A stretch of DNA of 64,000 bases from Candidatus Rhodoferax bjergmarkensis (GTDB lineage: Bacteria > Pseudomonadota > Gammaproteobacteria > Burkholderiales > Burkholderiaceae_C), in assembly GCA_016708345.1 (NCBI GenBank), contig JADJFX010000003.1:186001-250000 (forward strand). The letters are read 5' to 3'. Each line of letters opens with the position of its first letter. Within the stretch, counting starts at the first letter, position 1. The notes under the pieces were generated by a model, which did not search any database, was not told the DNA's origin, and was given only the letters and a program-made list of their open reading frames with translations. Both the position numbers and the translations under genes were made by a program. This document shows, piece after piece, positions 1-9,209 of the stretch.

Positions 1-2
1 TG

Positions 3-1568
3 GGGGACATCAAGGTCTTGCCTTGCGACCAAGCAGATCGACGAGTTTTTTCTGTCGAAACAACTTCTTCGGACGAAGATTTGCTGGATTTGTTTGCTTT
101 TCATGTTTCTCGTGCGCAAGTGTCAATCAAAGAAAATTCTGCTGCTGCAGTAGCTGCACCAGAATCTGGCTACGGATTTTTTGATGGTGCGGCTGGCGCT
201 CCGCAAGTAGCCCCCCAAAGTGTTGCTCCGATTGCCGCTGCACCATTGGCACCCTCGTCTGGTTTCGGATTCTTTGATGGCGCACCAGGTGCTCCAACAT
301 CTGTTGGTAGCGGGGTTGCCGCGGTGATTGAAGTTGCTCAACCCACTGAGACCAAAGTTCTGCCCCGGGCTGGGGCTAAGCCTGCGGCACCAATGGCACA
401 GCCTGAGGCTGCAACCATACGGGTTGCCATCAGCAAGGTTGATCAGTTGATTAATTTGGTGGGGGAGTTGGTCATTACCCAAGCAATGCTGGCTCAAAAC
501 AGCAGAGCACTGGATCCTGCGCTGTACCAACAACTCTTGACAGGGCTAACAGATCTGGATCGCAACACGCGGGATTTGCAGGAATCCGTGATGTCGATTC
601 GAATGATTCCGATGTCCATTGTGTTCAGCCGCTTTCCTAGGATGTTGCGTGATCTTGCCTCCAAACTTGGCAAAAAGGTTGATTTTGTAACCCAAGGTGA
701 AGCAACAGAGCTTGACAAAGGACTGGTTGAAAAAATTACTGACCCGCTGACCCATTTGGTGCGAAACAGTTGCGATCATGGCGTAGAAATGCCGGCGGAT
801 CGAGTGCGCGCCGGGAAGTCAGAAACTGGAACCATCACATTGTCGGCTGCGCACCAAGGCGGGTCGATCGTTATTGAAGTTCGTGATGATGGCAGGGGGA
901 TGTCGCGTGAGAGGATTTTGGCAAAAGCAAAAGAGAGAGGCCTTGATGTTTCGGATCAGATGTCGGACGCGGATGTATGGCAATTAATTTTTGCACCGGG
1001 GTTTTCTACAGCTGAAGTGGTGACCGATGTGTCTGGTCGAGGCGTAGGAATGGATGTCGTGAAACGAAATATCAATGCCCTGAATGGCACTGTGGAGATT
1101 GACTCCGCCGAAGGCTATGGCATGAAGGTTTCGGTGCGACTTCCGTTGACGCTGGCCATCATGGATGGCATGTCAGTCGGGGTCGGTGATGAGGTTTATA
1201 TTTTGCCGCTGTCCTCTGTCGTGGAGTCTTTTCAAGTTAAGGCTGACGCAGTCAGCACGGTGGGGCAGGGTTCGCAACTGGTCAAAGTTCGAGATGAGTA
1301 CATGCCGGTGATTGAACTTGAGAAGGTATTTCAAATACCTCGCTTTGATTTTGAGCGTACCAGCGACATCATGGTGGTCATTGAAGCAGATGGCAGTCGG
1401 GTGGCGTTGTTGGTTGATGAATTGTTGGGGCAGCAGCAGGTGGTGGTTAAGAATTTGGAGTCTAACTATCGAAAAGTTCCCAACATATCCGGGGCCACAA
1501 TTCTCGGCGACGGCAAGGTTGCGCTCATTCTTGACACGGGCGCGTTGGTTCGTCGTTCGCGGCACTGA
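3..1568 (+). CDS. cheA: Chemotaxis histidine kinase CheA (5' end cut by window)
   Basis: Core kinase of the chemotaxis array; it phosphorylates CheY and CheB in response to receptor signals. The reading frame is open from base 3, so the gene starts outside the window and the P1 phosphotransfer domain (with its His) is not visible. What is visible: a tail of the P2/linker part with a repeated FGFFDGAPGAP-like segment (about nt 165-300), the P3 dimerisation helices (about nt 415-600, ..VDQLINLVGELVITQ..), the ATPase with N box HLVRNSCDHG (nt 753-782), G1 box VRDDGRGM and GRGVGMDV, and a C-terminal CheW-like domain (about nt 1130-1565). cheW follows after 24 nt, consistent with one operon. Identity is very secure. 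Confidence 0.97.
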   Translation, partial: GDIKVLPCDQADRRVFSVETTSSDEDLLDLFAFHVSRAQVSIKENSAAAVAAPESGYGFFDGAAGAPQVAPQSVAPIAAAPLAPSSGFGFFDGAPGAPTSVGSGVAAVIEVAQPTETKVLPRAGAKPAAPMAQPEAATIRVAISKVDQLINLVGELVITQAMLAQNSRALDPALYQQLLTGLTDLDRNTRDLQESVMSIRMIPMSIVFSRFPRMLRDLASKLGKKVDFVTQGEATELDKGLVEKITDPLTHLVRNSCDHGVEMPADRVRAGKSETGTITLSAAHQGGSIVIEVRDDGRGMSRERILAKAKERGLDVSDQMSDADVWQLIFAPGFSTAEVVTDVSGRGVGMDVVKRNINALNGTVEIDSAEGYGMKVSVRLPLTLAIMDGMSVGVGDEVYILPLSSVVESFQVKADAVSTVGQGSQLVKVRDEYMPVIELEKVFQIPRFDFERTSDIMVVIEADGSRVALLVDELLGQQQVVVKNLESNYRKVPNISGATILGDGKVALILDTGALVRRSRH

Positions 1569-1592
1569 CCTTGCGATTTGAAGGAGTACTAG

Positions 1593-2081
1593 ATGGGTGC
1601 GATGGAAAAAATTGGCGAGATGATTTCTGGTGGAGCAAGAGAGTATTTAACATTTCGGCTTGATCAGGAAGAGTATGGAATTGACATCCTGAAGGTACAG
1701 GAAATACGCGGCTATGAGCCACCTACTCGAATTGCGAATGCCCCTAGTTTCATCAAAGGCGTGGTTAATTTGCGGGGCACGATTGTTCCTATCGTTGACA
1801 TGCGGCTGAAGTTCAATTGCTCGAAGGCTGAGTACGATTCGTTTACCGTTGTCATTATTCTCAATTTGCGCAGCCGGATTGTTGGGATTGTGGTTGATTC
1901 GGTGAGTGATGTGATGCAACTCCCTCCTGATAGTTTGAAAGCTGCGCCGGATGTGGACAGTGTGATTGACAGTGATTCAGTTTTGGGACTCGGTTCGCTT
2001 GGAGATCGAATGCTGATTCTTCTGGATATTGAAAAGCTCATGTCGTGTCCGGATATGGGTTTGACATCGGATGCTGAATAG
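1593..2081 (+). CDS. cheW: Chemotaxis coupling protein CheW
   Basis: Cytoplasmic adaptor that links CheA to methyl-accepting chemotaxis receptors. It is 162 aa, the usual size for a single CheW domain. Typical family segments are visible: EYLTFRLDQEEYGIDILKVQEI near the start (split here as EYLTFRL / EYGIDILKVQEI), RIANAPSFIKGVVNLRGTIVPIVDMR in the middle (VVNLRGTIVPIVDMR), and a C-terminal LILLDIEKL. The ATG at 1593 is preceded by a strong AAGGAG at 1581-1586, which fixes the start. It lies between cheA and cheR in the che operon. Confidence 0.97.
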   Translation: MGAMEKIGEMISGGAREYLTFRLDQEEYGIDILKVQEIRGYEPPTRIANAPSFIKGVVNLRGTIVPIVDMRLKFNCSKAEYDSFTVVIILNLRSRIVGIVVDSVSDVMQLPPDSLKAAPDVDSVIDSDSVLGLGSLGDRMLILLDIEKLMSCPDMGLTSDAE

Positions 2082-2105
2082 CGTTTTTACCGTCGGTGTT
2101 GTGCA

Positions 2106-3005
2106 GTGGTGAGTCCAATGTGGTCAGCAAAGCCTCTCATGGCGGCGGTTCGCACATTGGCGGCAGGTGCATCCGATGTCGGTAGCATGGAGACGCAGTC
2201 GCGTGAATTTGCGTGGACCGATGAGGATTTTGATCGGGTTCAATCGTTGATTTATCAGCGCGCGGGAATCAGTTTGCACGATGGCAAGCATGCGATGGTG
2301 TACAGCCGTTTGTCACGGCGACTGCGTGACACGGGACATCAAAGTTTTAAGGATTATTTGAGTTGGTTGGAAGGAAATGACGGCCCGGAGTGGCAAGAGT
2401 TCGTGAATGCGCTGACCACAAACTTGACATCATTTTTTCGTGAGCAGCATCATTTCGAAATATTGTCGAACCACTTAAAGTCTAAGCCACCGAGTGGTAG
2501 TTGGCGGGTTTGGTGTAGCGCATCTTCAACCGGTGAGGAGCCGTACTCAATTGTGATGACCGCCTTGGAGGCGCTCGGGCCGAGAGCGAATTTCTTTTTA
2601 ACGGCCAGCGACATTGATTCGAAAGTGCTGGCATCTGCTGAGCAGGGTGTTTACAGAATTGAAGGGCTAAAGGGCGTTTGCCCCGAACGCATGCAGCAAT
2701 TTTTTCTGCGCGGCAAAGGAGCCAATGAGGGCGTGGCGAGGGTAAAGCCAGAGTTGCAGCGTCATGTTCAATTTGTCAGCGTAAACCTTATTCGGGACAA
2801 TTGGCCATTTCGTGAGCTTTTTGATGTTGTCTTTTGCCGCAATGTCATGATCTATTTTGATGCGCCAACGCAGCGCAAAGTTCTTGAGCGCATTCATCGC
2901 GTGATGGTGCCTGGTGGCCTGCTTTTTGTAGGGCATGCAGAGAACTTCACGGAGTCAAAAGATTTGTTTGTTCTGCGGGGAAAGACGGTTTATGAACGTC
3001 GATAA
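2106..3005 (+). CDS. cheR: Chemoreceptor glutamate methyltransferase CheR
   Basis: Uses S-adenosylmethionine to methylate glutamates of chemoreceptors, opposing CheB. The N-terminal four-helix domain is seen around EFAWTDEDFDRVQSLIYQR, and the Rossmann methyltransferase domain carries the cofactor motif VWCSASSTGEEPYS and the late motif FCRNVMIYFD. The frame opens with a GTG at 2106 (another GTG at 2109 and an ATG at 2118); none has a clear ribosome-binding site. An ATG at 2187 (METQSREF..) would start right at the CheR domain, so the true start is uncertain and the first 27 residues may not be translated. Function is secure. Confidence 0.93.
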   Translation: MVSPMWSAKPLMAAVRTLAAGASDVGSMETQSREFAWTDEDFDRVQSLIYQRAGISLHDGKHAMVYSRLSRRLRDTGHQSFKDYLSWLEGNDGPEWQEFVNALTTNLTSFFREQHHFEILSNHLKSKPPSGSWRVWCSASSTGEEPYSIVMTALEALGPRANFFLTASDIDSKVLASAEQGVYRIEGLKGVCPERMQQFFLRGKGANEGVARVKPELQRHVQFVSVNLIRDNWPFRELFDVVFCRNVMIYFDAPTQRKVLERIHRVMVPGGLLFVGHAENFTESKDLFVLRGKTVYERR

Positions 3006-3065
3006 ATTTTATGAACACAAGCGTGGTCGCAGCATGACGCCGCTCCATCTGACTGCAAGGCACAC

Positions 3066-3770
3066 ATGAACTTATCCCCATCAAGTTTGGGCAATGCCAC
3101 TTCCCGTTCTGCAGGAGGGGCATTGGCTCCCAAAGTATTGGCCGGCGGCAGGGCGTCCCGAGTCGAGCAGCTCAAAGCGCAGCCCCGAAATCCAGGCGAA
3201 GCATCATTTTTTTACAATGATCCCCATTTTCAATACGATGCCGTGAAGGTGCTCCCGGGTGAGTACTTTGTATCCAATGAAGAGTTGGTCATCATGACTG
3301 TTTTGGGGTCATGCATATCGGCCTGCTTATGGGATGGAAGAGCCCGTGCGGGGGGGATGAATCATTTCATGTTGCCCGATGGCGATACCGGTGATGGTTT
3401 TGGACGCTATGGATCCTATGCCATGGAGTTGTTGATCAACGAGATGTTGAAAAAGGGTGCGCGCCGGGAGTCAATGCAGGCAAAAATTTTTGGTGGCGCG
3501 CAAGTAATGGCTGGATTCACCACCATGAATGTGGGGGAGCGCAACACAAATTTTGTGATCGAATACTTGGCAATGGAGCGAATTCCTATTGTTTCGTCTG
3601 ACGTGCTGGATATTCACCCTCGAAAAGTTTGCTTTTTTCCGGTGTCTGGCAAAGCATTGGTCAAAAGGTTGGCGCATTCGCACCCAGAGACGCTGGCGGT
3701 GGAGGAGCGCAAAGGCAATGCTGCTACCGTGGCCAAGACAACTGCTGGTGGCTCGGTCGATCTCTTTTGA
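3066..3770 (+). CDS. cheD: Chemoreceptor glutamine deamidase CheD
   Basis: Deamidates specific glutamines of chemoreceptors to glutamate so they become methylation sites. The 234 aa product has an N-terminal extension of about 50 residues without recognisable domain, then the CheD fold: the catalytic Cys lies in VLGSCISACLWD and the His in AGGMNHFMLPDG, followed by GGAQVM and GERNTNFV, all family hallmarks. It is placed between cheR and cheB, the usual betaproteobacterial order, and ends 10 nt before the TTG start of cheB. Confidence 0.95.
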   Translation: MNLSPSSLGNATSRSAGGALAPKVLAGGRASRVEQLKAQPRNPGEASFFYNDPHFQYDAVKVLPGEYFVSNEELVIMTVLGSCISACLWDGRARAGGMNHFMLPDGDTGDGFGRYGSYAMELLINEMLKKGARRESMQAKIFGGAQVMAGFTTMNVGERNTNFVIEYLAMERIPIVSSDVLDIHPRKVCFFPVSGKALVKRLAHSHPETLAVEERKGNAATVAKTTAGGSVDLF

Positions 3771-3780
3771 AGGACTTGAA

Positions 3781-4860
3781 TTGAAGAAAATTCGAGTTGT
3801 AGTAGTTGACGATTCGGCGCTGGTGAGGAGCTTGCTGGCTCAAATAATCAACAGACAAAAAGACATGGAGTGCGTTGGAACCGCCAATGATCCATTGATT
3901 GCCCGCGAGATGATTCGCGAGCTGAACCCGGACGTGATTACGCTGGATATCGAAATGCCGCGCATGGACGGTATTGATTTCCTAGGGCGGCTTATGCGCC
4001 TGCGCCCCATGCCTGTTGTCATGATTTCGACGTTGACGGAGCGAGGCGCGGATGTCACGATGAAGGCTCTGGAGCTTGGTGCGGTTGACTTCGTGGCCAA
4101 GCCACGTATCGGTGTTGCTGATGGTTTGAGTGAGTTGTCAGCGCAAATTGTTGAGAAAGTCAGAATAGCTGCGGCCGCGCATATCAAACGCTCTACTGGA
4201 GTGCCTGCGTCTGGTGGCGTTGAGGCGGTATCAGCTCGAAGCGCATTGCCCAGTGTGGGTCGCTTGTCCACCGAAAAACTCATATGCATAGGTGCCTCCA
4301 CTGGCGGCACTGAAGCGATCAAAGAAATACTGACACGCATGCCAGCGGACTCGCCTGGCATCGTCATCACGCAGCACATGCCGCCTGGCTTTACGACAAG
4401 CTTCGCTGCCCGTTTGAACACTCTGTGTCAAATCACAGTTCAAGAGGCTGTGAACGGTGAGCGAATTTTGCCGGGTTATGCTTACATAGCGCCCGGCGGA
4501 AAGCAGTTTCGGATTGAACGCAGTGGAGCCAACTATTTGGCGGTTGTTGAAGACGGAGAGTTGGTCAATCGGCACAAACCCTCCGTTGAAGTACTGTTCA
4601 AATCGGCAGCCAGTGTTGTCGGACGCAACGCGTTTGGCGTCATGTTGACGGGCATGGGCAATGACGGTGCCAAGGCCATGCGGGAAATGAAAGATGCAGG
4701 TAGCTACAACTTTGTGCAAGATGAGGCCAGTTGCATCGTTTTTGGCATGCCGAGGGAAGCCATTTTGCATGGCGCTGCAGACGAAGTGCTTCCGCTGACA
4801 GAGATTGCAGCGGCACTTCTAGCAAAGTTAAGCAGTGCAACAGATCGTTACCGCGTGTAG
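3781..4860 (+). CDS. cheB: Chemotaxis response regulator / protein-glutamate methylesterase CheB
   Basis: Phosphorylated by CheA, it removes methyl groups from chemoreceptors (and can deamidate glutamines). Residues 1-125 are a receiver domain with the acceptor Asp56 (ITLDIEMPRMDG). The C-terminal half is the methylesterase with the Ser in CIGASTGGTEAI, the His in ITQHMPPGFT and the Asp in LTGMGNDGAKAM. I chose the TTG at 3781 (LKKIRVVVVDDS..) because the receiver begins there and a GAAGGA lies just upstream; the open frame runs further back, but that part overlaps cheD. It is the last che gene in the window; an unrelated lipoprotein gene follows. Confidence 0.95.
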   Translation: MKKIRVVVVDDSALVRSLLAQIINRQKDMECVGTANDPLIAREMIRELNPDVITLDIEMPRMDGIDFLGRLMRLRPMPVVMISTLTERGADVTMKALELGAVDFVAKPRIGVADGLSELSAQIVEKVRIAAAAHIKRSTGVPASGGVEAVSARSALPSVGRLSTEKLICIGASTGGTEAIKEILTRMPADSPGIVITQHMPPGFTTSFAARLNTLCQITVQEAVNGERILPGYAYIAPGGKQFRIERSGANYLAVVEDGELVNRHKPSVEVLFKSAASVVGRNAFGVMLTGMGNDGAKAMREMKDAGSYNFVQDEASCIVFGMPREAILHGAADEVLPLTEIAAALLAKLSSATDRYRV

Positions 4861-4907
4861 GCTTGTGCCGATCCGTTGTTTTTAGCACCTTTTGTCAAAA
4901 TGCGACC

Positions 4908-5441
4908 ATGAAAAAGCTGTCCCTTCTCATTTCTGCGCTGGTCTTTACTCTGGCAGGTTGCGAGTCCATGTCGGTTTCCGAATGCAAAGTGGCTGACTGG
5001 GGCCGGGTAGGCTTTGCGGATGGTTCGCGTGGAGTAGCCGAGAGCCGTTTGGCTGCCTACACAGAGGATTGCGGCAAAGCCGGTGTACACCCCAATCCAG
5101 TGGCGTACCGCCAAGGTTGGGATGCCGGAATTTTGCAGTTTTGCACGGCGGCCAACGGCTGGCGTGAGGGAATGCAGGGCAACAGCGGCAAGGCTGCCGT
5201 TTGCCAGGGGCGTCCTGGTTTCGAGGCGTTTTCACGTTATCTGGAGGCCGGGCTGCAAGTTCACCGCACCAGTGAACGCATGCGCGAAAACACCAATCAA
5301 ATCAACCGCTTGCAAAAACGCCTTGAAGAATCCAAGAGCGATGAAGAAAAGCGCCGTCTGCGCAACGAATTGCATGACATCGACCATGAGCAATACCGTT
5401 TGCGCGGCTTGATGAGCCAGCAGCAGATGCTGGCACCCTGA
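4908..5441 (+). CDS. Lipoprotein of the DUF2799 family
   Basis: A 177 aa secreted lipoprotein of unknown function. The start at 4908 gives a lipoprotein signal peptide (MKKLSLLISALVFTLAGC) with the lipobox LAGC at residues 15-18. The mature part has the Cys and Gly-rich pattern that I recall for DUF2799: ECKVADWGRVGFADGSRG, a later GWDAGILQFC and GWREGMQG. The C-terminal 50 residues are charged (RMRENTNQINRLQKRLEE..) and probably coiled coil. It lies 47 nt after cheB on the same strand; no link to chemotaxis is evident. Confidence 0.75.
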   Translation: MKKLSLLISALVFTLAGCESMSVSECKVADWGRVGFADGSRGVAESRLAAYTEDCGKAGVHPNPVAYRQGWDAGILQFCTAANGWREGMQGNSGKAAVCQGRPGFEAFSRYLEAGLQVHRTSERMRENTNQINRLQKRLEESKSDEEKRRLRNELHDIDHEQYRLRGLMSQQQMLAP

Positions 5442-5472
5442 ACCCACGCCCCTGCGTTTCAATCTTCCGACT

Positions 5473-7164
5473 TCATGGCATTTTCGGCGTTGCCCGGGCG
5501 ATGATGGCGGCTACATCCAACCCGCGCGGCAGCGAGCCATAACTGTGGTGGCCCACTTGCGCCAGCCGTGAACGACAGAACGCGTCACTCACAAAGGCAG
5601 GGGCACTGCGCACCAGCAAGGAAGCCTGCATTGCCAGCGCCATGCGGTCCACCACGTCACGGGCACGGTACTCAAAATCGCTCAGGTCTTTGAAATTTTT
5701 CGCCAGCTGAGCCACATAGGTGTCCAGCTCTGCATGGCCGCCGCGCGCCTTGCCCACTTCGGCAAAAAATGCCTCCAGCACGGCAGGGGTTTTGGACATG
5801 GCGCGCAGTACATCCAGACATTGCACATTGCCGCTGCCCTCCCAAATTGCATTGATGGGCGACTCGCGGAAAAGGCGCGGCAACATGCTGTCCTCCATTA
5901 CGCCGCTGCCGCCAATACATTCCATCGCCTCATAAGCGTGGTTCGGCGTGCGCTTGCAAATCCAGTACTTGCCCACCGCCGTCATCAGGCGCACCAGTGC
6001 GTCCTCATGTTCTTGTGCGCGTTGGTCCATGGCGTGCGCCATGCGCAGGGTCAGCGCCATGGCGGCTTCGCTTTCCAGGGCCAGGTCGGCCAGCACGTTT
6101 TGCATCAAGGGTTGCTGGTTCAGCACATTGCCGAAGGCGGAGCGTACCGAGCAATGGTGCAAGGCCTGCGAGGCCGCCATACGCATGCCCGCGCTGGAGC
6201 CAATCATGCAGTCAAAGCGCGTCATGCTCACCATTTCGATGATGGTGCGCACACCGCGCCCCTCATTGCCCACCATCCAGGCCAGAGCGCCGCGCAACTC
6301 GGTCTCGGACGATGCGTTGGACGCATTGCCCATTTTCTTTTTGAGCCGCAGCACCTGCAGCGGGTTCTTGCTGCCATCGGGCCGCCAGCGCGGCAGCAAA
6401 AAGCACGACAAGCCGCCAGGTGCCTGCGCCAGCACCAGGAAGGCATCACACATCGGAGCCGACACAAAATACTTGTGACCGACCAGTTCATACGCCTGCC
6501 CTGACCCGCCACTGCCCACCGGGTAAGCCCGCGTGCTGTTCGTGCGCACATCCGAGCCGCCCTGCTTTTCCGTCATCGCCATGCCAATGGTGACCCCCTG
6601 TTTTTGCGCCACCGGCACATTGCGCGGGTCATACACGCGAGAGGTGATTTTTGGCTCCCACTCGCTTGTCACATCAGGCTGCAGTCGCAGCGTTGGAATG
6701 GCCGCAAACGTCATGGTGATCGGGCAGCCGTGCCCGGCCTCCACCTGACCGTGCAAATAACTCTTGGCCGCGCGCGCCACATGCGCTCCTGGCTTGGGGT
6801 CTGTCCAGGGCGAGGCGTGCAAGCCGTTCTCAATCGACGACTTCATCAACTGGTGGTAAGCCGGGTGAAACTTCACAAGATCAATGCGGTTACCAAAGCG
6901 GTCGTGGGTGTCGAGCTCCGGTTGGAATTTGTTGGCCAGGTTGCCCAGCTCCAGATAATCCGCCGAGCCCGTCAACTGGCCAAATGCCGTCAGCTCATCT
7001 TGCGCCCACCCGCCACCTTCGCGCTGCACCGCCTCCTGCAGCGCCACATCCTGCGTGTACATGTTGTAGTTGCACAGCTCCGTGGACAAGTTGCTCAGCG
7101 CATGCGTATCGGCAAAATAGGGCTGCGTGGATGCAGCTTCAGCCAGATCAATACGGGCGTTCAT
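5473..7164 (-). CDS. Acyl-CoA dehydrogenase of the AidB / isovaleryl-CoA dehydrogenase-like type
   Basis: A 563 aa FAD-dependent acyl-CoA dehydrogenase-like protein. The AidB-type N-terminal segment (NLSTELCNYNMYTQDVALQ) precedes the flavin-binding stretch GMAMTEKQGGSDVRTNST, the segment ELVGHKYFVSAPMCDAF, and the C-terminal helices with MECIGGSGVMEDSMLPRLFR and INAIWEGSGNVQCLDVLR. AidB of E. coli belongs to the adaptive response to alkylating agents, but many AidB-like proteins have no known substrate. It is expressed from the same strand as the PaaX-type gene, whose stop overlaps its start by 17 nt, so the two are almost surely translated from one mRNA. The role is an inference. Confidence 0.85.
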   Translation of the reverse strand: MNARIDLAEAASTQPYFADTHALSNLSTELCNYNMYTQDVALQEAVQREGGGWAQDELTAFGQLTGSADYLELGNLANKFQPELDTHDRFGNRIDLVKFHPAYHQLMKSSIENGLHASPWTDPKPGAHVARAAKSYLHGQVEAGHGCPITMTFAAIPTLRLQPDVTSEWEPKITSRVYDPRNVPVAQKQGVTIGMAMTEKQGGSDVRTNSTRAYPVGSGGSGQAYELVGHKYFVSAPMCDAFLVLAQAPGGLSCFLLPRWRPDGSKNPLQVLRLKKKMGNASNASSETELRGALAWMVGNEGRGVRTIIEMVSMTRFDCMIGSSAGMRMAASQALHHCSVRSAFGNVLNQQPLMQNVLADLALESEAAMALTLRMAHAMDQRAQEHEDALVRLMTAVGKYWICKRTPNHAYEAMECIGGSGVMEDSMLPRLFRESPINAIWEGSGNVQCLDVLRAMSKTPAVLEAFFAEVGKARGGHAELDTYVAQLAKNFKDLSDFEYRARDVVDRMALAMQASLLVRSAPAFVSDAFCRSRLAQVGHHSYGSLPRGLDVAAIIARATPKMP

Positions 7165-7999
7165 TGGGTTCTCCTAAAGGGCTGGTGGGTGCGTAAAAAG
7201 CAAAAAACCGGTTCCAGATCACGCGCCCTCTGTCGTCAAAATGGCGCACCATCTCGATGAATGCATGGCGCTCTTTGGTGTCTACAAAAGGCTCCGGCAG
7301 CAGGGGATCAAAAACCAGCTGGTGAATCGCGTTGCCCCCCAGCACAAAACTCTCACGCGCTGCAACATCAAGCGCCAGCGCGTCGGCCCCGGTCAGCCAC
7401 TGGGCCAGTTGCGTGCGCAAAGCCTGATAACCGAGGGTGAGCTCCTCCTCGTCCCACAGGTGCTGAACGCGGGCCTCATGCTCTGCGCCAAGCACATTCG
7501 CTCCAAACACGATAGCTTGCTGGTCCAGCCCCAGCTTGTGCAAGCGCTGGCGCACCGCGTCCACATCGTGCTCGATGTTGTCCGGGCGAAAATGCAGGCC
7601 GCGCTCCAGGGGACGAAAACCCAGCATGTGCAAAGCGCGTTCGTTTTGCCGCAGCGCGACCCGGTCACTGCGGCCAAGTGCGCCGCTGTGAACAGCAACA
7701 TAGCAGCCTTCTTGCCAAGGCCGTAAACGTGCCTCCACCGTTCGCCAAGTGGCCACATCGGTGGCTACATCGGTGCCAGACGGGCCCAGACGGTAAGCGC
7801 CGCGCCCGGCCGGCTCCACAAAGCCACCCGCAGACAAGCGCGCCAGCGTTACCCGCAAATGGTTTTCGCTGATCTCAAAAAGAGAGCCTGCCAAAATAAC
7901 GTCGCGCACTGGCATCGGCCGGTCGCCCGCCGCCAGCATCAAATCCAGAATCAGTTTTTTGGGGTCGATCTTGACCGGCTTGCAGACGAAATTTTGCAT
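7148..7999 (-). CDS. PaaX-family transcriptional regulator
   Basis: A 283 aa regulator of the PaaX type, which usually represses genes for aromatic or acyl-CoA catabolism and responds to CoA thioesters. The N-terminal winged helix is seen at about residues 12-75 (KKLILDLMLAAGDRPMPVRD.. followed by ISENHLRVTLARLSAGG); the long C-terminal half has the family's conserved aromatic and charged pattern. Its 3' end overlaps the AidB-like gene, suggesting autoregulation of the pair. The upstream 90 nt is AT-rich, with a loose inverted repeat ATTACA / TGTAAT at about 8007-8041 that could be an operator, but I cannot confirm that. Confidence 0.85.
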   Translation of the reverse strand: MQNFVCKPVKIDPKKLILDLMLAAGDRPMPVRDVILAGSLFEISENHLRVTLARLSAGGFVEPAGRGAYRLGPSGTDVATDVATWRTVEARLRPWQEGCYVAVHSGALGRSDRVALRQNERALHMLGFRPLERGLHFRPDNIEHDVDAVRQRLHKLGLDQQAIVFGANVLGAEHEARVQHLWDEEELTLGYQALRTQLAQWLTGADALALDVAARESFVLGGNAIHQLVFDPLLPEPFVDTKERHAFIEMVRHFDDRGRVIWNRFFAFYAPTSPLGEPNERPY

Positions 8000-8088
8000 T
8001 AAATAATTACAGATTCAGTCATATTTGCATTTGTATTGTAATGAATAATGCAATGAAAGCCCCAAAAATGTCAGCCCAGCATGCTCAT

Positions 8089-9003
8089 TTAGCGCGGCAA
8101 CAAGCCCCAGCCATTGTCAAGGTGCATGATCTTGCCATTTCCGCGCTCCGTCACGAACAGACTGCCTGGCCCGAACGCTGGTGCGGTCGCTATGCTCACC
8201 GAGCTGGGCTGCGCGAAACTTGCGGTGTGCAACAGTTTGCCTTCTTCAGTAATGTGAACGATGCGTCCACCAAAAAACTCAGCCGCCACCATGCCACCCT
8301 TCACCAGCGCAAAATCGTCCAGGAACGACCACGACGCGTAAACCACGGCCTTGTTTGACAAGCCGCTGGCCCCCAGGTCATAGCGCAACAACTGTGACAA
8401 GCCGACATAGCTGAAGGGGTTTACCGACACATACAGCTTGCCGTTTGAAAAGCGCATCCCATTGGGTTTGCAGGCCAAAAAACGATGGAAAACGCTTTGC
8501 GGCCCCATCGAATAGGTGCCAGTGAGTGCAATCTTGTGAATGGCACCGGGCAACAGCGGCAAACCACTGTCGGCGGCATACAAATTACCGCTGCCATCGG
8601 CGGCCAGGCCATTGGGCAAGGCCATGCCCTTCAACTCGCCCAGTTCAGTTAATTGCGCTCGAATGTCATTCAACCCAAAGCCGAACAGGTGTTTTTTGGC
8701 CAGCGGATTGATCGCGCTTTCGGTGCACAGCGTGTACACCATGCCAGCATATTCGGTGATGCCCAGGAAGTAGCAGGTGCCGCTGTGACCGTCCTTGAAC
8801 TTGTAGCTCAACTCTGCCTTGGCCCAGCCACCGGCAGTTTTGGTCACCTCATAAAAAGCGCCGTTGGACGACGCAAACATGCGCTGGCTGCTGGTTTGAA
8901 GCGTATTTTCGGCGGAGTCCACCCCGCTGGCGACCAGTTCCGCCTGGGCTGCGCTGCATGACCACAAAAAACCCGCCACGGCGAGGATGCTTAATATTTT
9001 CAT
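8089..9003 (-). CDS. Secreted protein, probably a beta-propeller (NHL/SMP-30-like)
   Basis: A 304 aa protein of unknown function. The ATG at 9003 follows a strong AAAGGAGA and starts a clean signal peptide (MKILSILAVAGFLWSCSAAQ, cleavage probably after AQA). The mature part repeats short strand patterns such as PNGLAADGSGNLYAADSGL, PNGMRFSNGKLYVSVN and GSLFVTERGNGKIMHLD, which resemble blades of six-bladed sugar-lactonase/NHL propellers. No catalytic residues can be assigned. It stands alone between the PaaX-type gene (downstream on the same strand, 89 nt away) and a degraded cysC fragment. Confidence 0.7.
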   Translation of the reverse strand: MKILSILAVAGFLWSCSAAQAELVASGVDSAENTLQTSSQRMFASSNGAFYEVTKTAGGWAKAELSYKFKDGHSGTCYFLGITEYAGMVYTLCTESAINPLAKKHLFGFGLNDIRAQLTELGELKGMALPNGLAADGSGNLYAADSGLPLLPGAIHKIALTGTYSMGPQSVFHRFLACKPNGMRFSNGKLYVSVNPFSYVGLSQLLRYDLGASGLSNKAVVYASWSFLDDFALVKGGMVAAEFFGGRIVHITEEGKLLHTASFAQPSSVSIATAPAFGPGSLFVTERGNGKIMHLDNGWGLLPR

Positions 9004-9209
9004 CACTGTCTCCTTTATGAACTTTTTGACATCAACGATTTGAAATCGAGCAAATTTTAAATGTGCCATCTCACACAAACCGCATATTTTCCAGATAAAA
9101 GCTCTCAAAGGCCGCAAGCTAGTCAACTGTGACCGGGCGCAAGCGCGCCTTGCGATTCAGCCCCTTGGGGGCGCGCTGCCCGCACACCGCTAAACAGGTG
9201 TGCTAGTGC

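Noticed and set aside
4140..4190. Repeat-like AATAGCTGCGGCCGCGCA in cheB
   Set aside because: Only about 18 nt resemble the repeat, within a normal linker between the CheB domains; no flanking blocks.
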